This document shows positions 6,339 through 7,531 of a DNA stretch of 7,531 nt, in pieces. This stretch comes from Acinetobacter sp. GTDB lineage: Bacteria; Pseudomonadota; Gammaproteobacteria; Pseudomonadales; Moraxellaceae. The notes under the pieces were generated by a model. That model made no database searches. It saw only the letters and a list, made by a program, of their open reading frames with translations, and was not told the origin of the DNA. The stretch lies in the NCBI GenBank assembly GCA_030152675.1, contig JASLIY010000018.1:1-7531 (forward strand), given 5' to 3'. Position 1 is the first letter of the stretch, and every line of letters begins with the position of its first letter. Made by a program: the position numbers and the translations under genes.

Positions 6339-6377
6339 CACTTTAAAAGTGGGGCCGTGGTTTTAATCCAAAGCCAC
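6339..6377 (-). terminator. Possible weak terminator of the Sel1 gene
   Basis: Four bases past the Sel1 stop, an imperfect stem GTGGTTTT (6357-6364) / AAAGCCAC (6370-6377) with a 5-base loop is followed, on the minus strand, by a GC-rich GGCCCC and then CACTTTTAAAGTG, itself a small palindrome (6339-6351). One stem position is mismatched in the minus-strand RNA and the T-run is only four bases, so termination here would be weak. Confidence 0.3.
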
Positions 6378-6381
6378 CCGA

Positions 6382-7257
6382 TTAATTAGCCATATAAGCA
6401 TCCATATAAGATTTCGCTTTGCGTAGATCTTTCTTTAAACCAAATCCGCCTTGCTCATATAAGTCAGCCAATGATTTCATTGCACTTTCATCGCCAAGCT
6501 CAGCTGCACGCTCATAGTATTGCGCTGCCATTTTGAAATCTTTTTTGACACCATAGCCATTTTCATACAATGAGGCGATATTGGAAACCGCGACTTCATT
6601 ATCAAGCTCTGCTGCTGCTTTATAGTATTTCAGCGCCTCAGTATAGTTCTGGGCTACACCCTCACCATCTTCATAGAACACCCCAATATTATTTAAAGCA
6701 TCAGGATTTTTCTGTTTCGCAGCCAACTGATAATAATGCATGGCTTTTTTCAAATCTTTTTCAACTGAAACACCGGTTTCATAATTATAGCCAATGTAAA
6801 ACTGAGCCTCAGACATCCCGCCATCTGCTGCTTTTAATAACCAATATGCGGATTTTTTCGGATCAGCTTTGACCCCAGTATCGCCATCTTCATACAATTT
6901 ACCCAATACAAATTGTGATGTTAGATGTCCACGATTGGCGGCTTGCGTAAACCATTTCACCGCTTCAGGATTATTCTCATCTACGGAATAGCCATAGTAA
7001 TACATGTTCCCCACCGCATGGATCGCATCTAAATGACCTTGAGCCGCAGCCTTGCGGAACCATGCCAACGCAATATCATCATCCTCATCCACACCTTCGC
7101 CCATAAAATAGGCTTGTCCCACATCATATTGTGCTTGTGCATTGCCCTGAGTGGCACGCTTTTCTAAGCCTTTACTATAGTCCTCGACCTCTGCATATAC
7201 CCCTGTAGACAGTGAACAGGCCATTAAAATAGACAGTGCAATGCTTTTAAGCTTCAT
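6382..7257 (-). CDS. Secreted Sel1-repeat (tetratricopeptide-like) protein
   Basis: A 291-residue protein. It has a signal peptide (1-22, cleavage after VYA) and then about seven Sel1-like repeats of about 36 residues filling residues 40-288, each with the pattern A-Q/L-x-x-x-G-x-x-Y-x-x-G-x-G-V, K/A-A-x-x-W/Y-Y/F, K-A-A-x-x-G. Such repeats fold as paired helices and act as scaffolds for protein contacts; bacterial members have roles in envelope stress, secretion and signalling, but no specific role can be given here. Cys14 sits in LMAC, a poor lipobox, so lipoprotein processing is possible but less likely than a soluble periplasmic protein. ATG at 7255-7257 is preceded by AAGGA at good spacing, which fixes the start. 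The gene stands alone, divergent from dnaE across 181 bases. Confidence 0.93.
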   Translation of the reverse strand: MKLKSIALSILMACSLSTGVYAEVEDYSKGLEKRATQGNAQAQYDVGQAYFMGEGVDEDDDIALAWFRKAAAQGHLDAIHAVGNMYYYGYSVDENNPEAVKWFTQAANRGHLTSQFVLGKLYEDGDTGVKADPKKSAYWLLKAADGGMSEAQFYIGYNYETGVSVEKDLKKAMHYYQLAAKQKNPDALNNIGVFYEDGEGVAQNYTEALKYYKAAAELDNEVAVSNIASLYENGYGVKKDFKMAAQYYERAAELGDESAMKSLADLYEQGGFGLKKDLRKAKSYMDAYMAN

Positions 7258-7401
7258 AAAATTCCTTGATTTATCTAGACATATTTCGATGATTGAAAAT
7301 TTATCTTATTGATTTTTTTTGTCTTTGCAATCAGAAATTAGCCAATCATTCAACAGAACGCTGCTAAATTCCAGATTGCCCTGCCCTCAGAAATCAGTCC
7401 A

Positions 7402-7410
7402 TGTTAAAAT
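7402..7410 (+). promoter_or_regulatory. Extended -10 promoter of dnaE
   Basis: TG-T-TAAAAT (7402-7410) matches the extended -10 form TGnTATAAT except for one base. I find no good -35 at normal spacing, as is common for extended -10 promoters. Transcription would begin near 7417, leaving a leader of about 22 bases with AGGA (7428-7431) seven bases before the dnaE ATG. Confidence 0.5.
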
Positions 7411-7438
7411 ATCGCCGGCTTTCATTTAGGATTTTGCT

Positions 7439-7531
7439 ATGCAGTTTGTACATCTTGGTATTCACACGGAGTTTTCGATCACAGAGTCGATCGTGCGTAT
7501 ACCTGACCTGATTAAAGCTGCTGCATCTGCG
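7439..7531 (+). CDS. dnaE: DNA polymerase III alpha subunit, N-terminal fragment
   Basis: The first 31 codons of a gene cut by the window end. The fragment starts MQFVHLGIHTEFSITES and continues RIPDLIKAAA, matching the start of the PHP domain of replicative polymerase DnaE (E. coli has FVHLRVHSDYS at the same place). The IHTEFS segment carries the first PHP-domain histidine. The full protein is expected to be about 1,150-1,200 residues and catalyses chromosomal DNA synthesis in the Pol III core. A Shine-Dalgarno AGGA seven bases upstream supports this start. Identification rests on a short but distinctive segment. Confidence 0.9.
   Translation, partial: MQFVHLGIHTEFSITESIVRIPDLIKAAASA

Larger units (their letters stand above)
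5697..6381. other. Long gene-poor intergenic region between fecI and the Sel1 gene
   Basis: About 690 bp with no well-supported gene on either strand. It lies upstream of fecI and downstream of the Sel1 gene. It holds an AT-rich stretch (5697-5760), a 32-codon frame (5851-5949), an interrupted frame of about 73 codons (5991-6212), a nested inverted repeat (6016-6087) and hairpins at 6115-6129, 6297-6322, 6339-6351 and 6357-6377. The density of inverted repeats after 6010 and the interrupted frame suggest a decayed mobile or dispersed repeat element, but no transposase, terminal repeats or target duplication are visible. Confidence 0.6.

Noticed and set aside
6570..6872. 100-codon plus-strand frame opposite the Sel1 gene
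   Set aside because: It is antisense to the repeat-rich Sel1 gene; the periodic Sel1 codons explain why the opposite frame stays open.
1..7531. tRNA, rRNA, riboswitch or intact insertion sequence
   Set aside because: No cloverleaf with a CCA-type end, rRNA segment, known aptamer core or transposase frame was seen on either strand.

Overview
The window looks like chromosomal DNA of a gammaproteobacterium in the Moraxellaceae, most likely Acinetobacter. The reasons are the wording of DusA (an APMMDWTTRDYR start to the barrel), the start of a dnaE reading MQFVHLGIHTEFS, the moderate GC content with AT-rich intergenic DNA, and Fur-box-like sites at iron genes. The genus is inferred from recalled protein wording, not from a search.

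Layout. (1) 1-139: AT-rich DNA with a good sigma70-like promoter and a cluster of TTGCAA palindromes. (2) 140-1177 (+): dusA, a tRNA-dihydrouridine synthase. (3) 1163-1271: three tandem ~36-38 bp repeat units between the convergent ends of dusA and the receptor gene; the first unit supplies the last DusA codons and the last unit reaches the receptor stop codon. (4) 1270-5636 (-): a complete cell-surface signalling iron/heme module, in transcription order fecI-like ECF sigma factor, fecR-like sigma regulator (ATGA overlap) and a TonB-dependent transducer with the FRAP...His...NPEL signature of heme/hemoglobin receptors. Fur-box-like sites sit over the fecI promoter and directly before the receptor start codon. 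(5) 5697-6381: about 690 bp with no convincing gene but several inverted repeats and an interrupted reading frame, probably a decayed or dispersed repeat. (6) 6382-7257 (-): a secreted Sel1-repeat protein. (7) 7439-7531 (+): the first 31 codons of dnaE, divergent from the Sel1 gene.

How the genes work together. When iron is plentiful, Fur would repress fecI-fecR and the receptor gene. When iron is scarce, the receptor is made. Ligand binding outside the cell would be relayed through the receptor's N-terminal STN domain to FecR in the inner membrane, which activates FecI and raises receptor expression. No heme oxygenase, hemophore, TonB/ExbBD or heme permease gene is present, so cytoplasmic steps must be encoded elsewhere. 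dusA, the Sel1 gene and dnaE are ordinary chromosomal neighbours with no visible link to iron.

I see no convincing undescribed multi-gene system. The least ordinary signals are the repeat array fused to the dusA end, the TTGCAA cluster before dusA (dusA is a known integration target of genomic islands), and the structured gene-poor DNA between fecI and the Sel1 gene.
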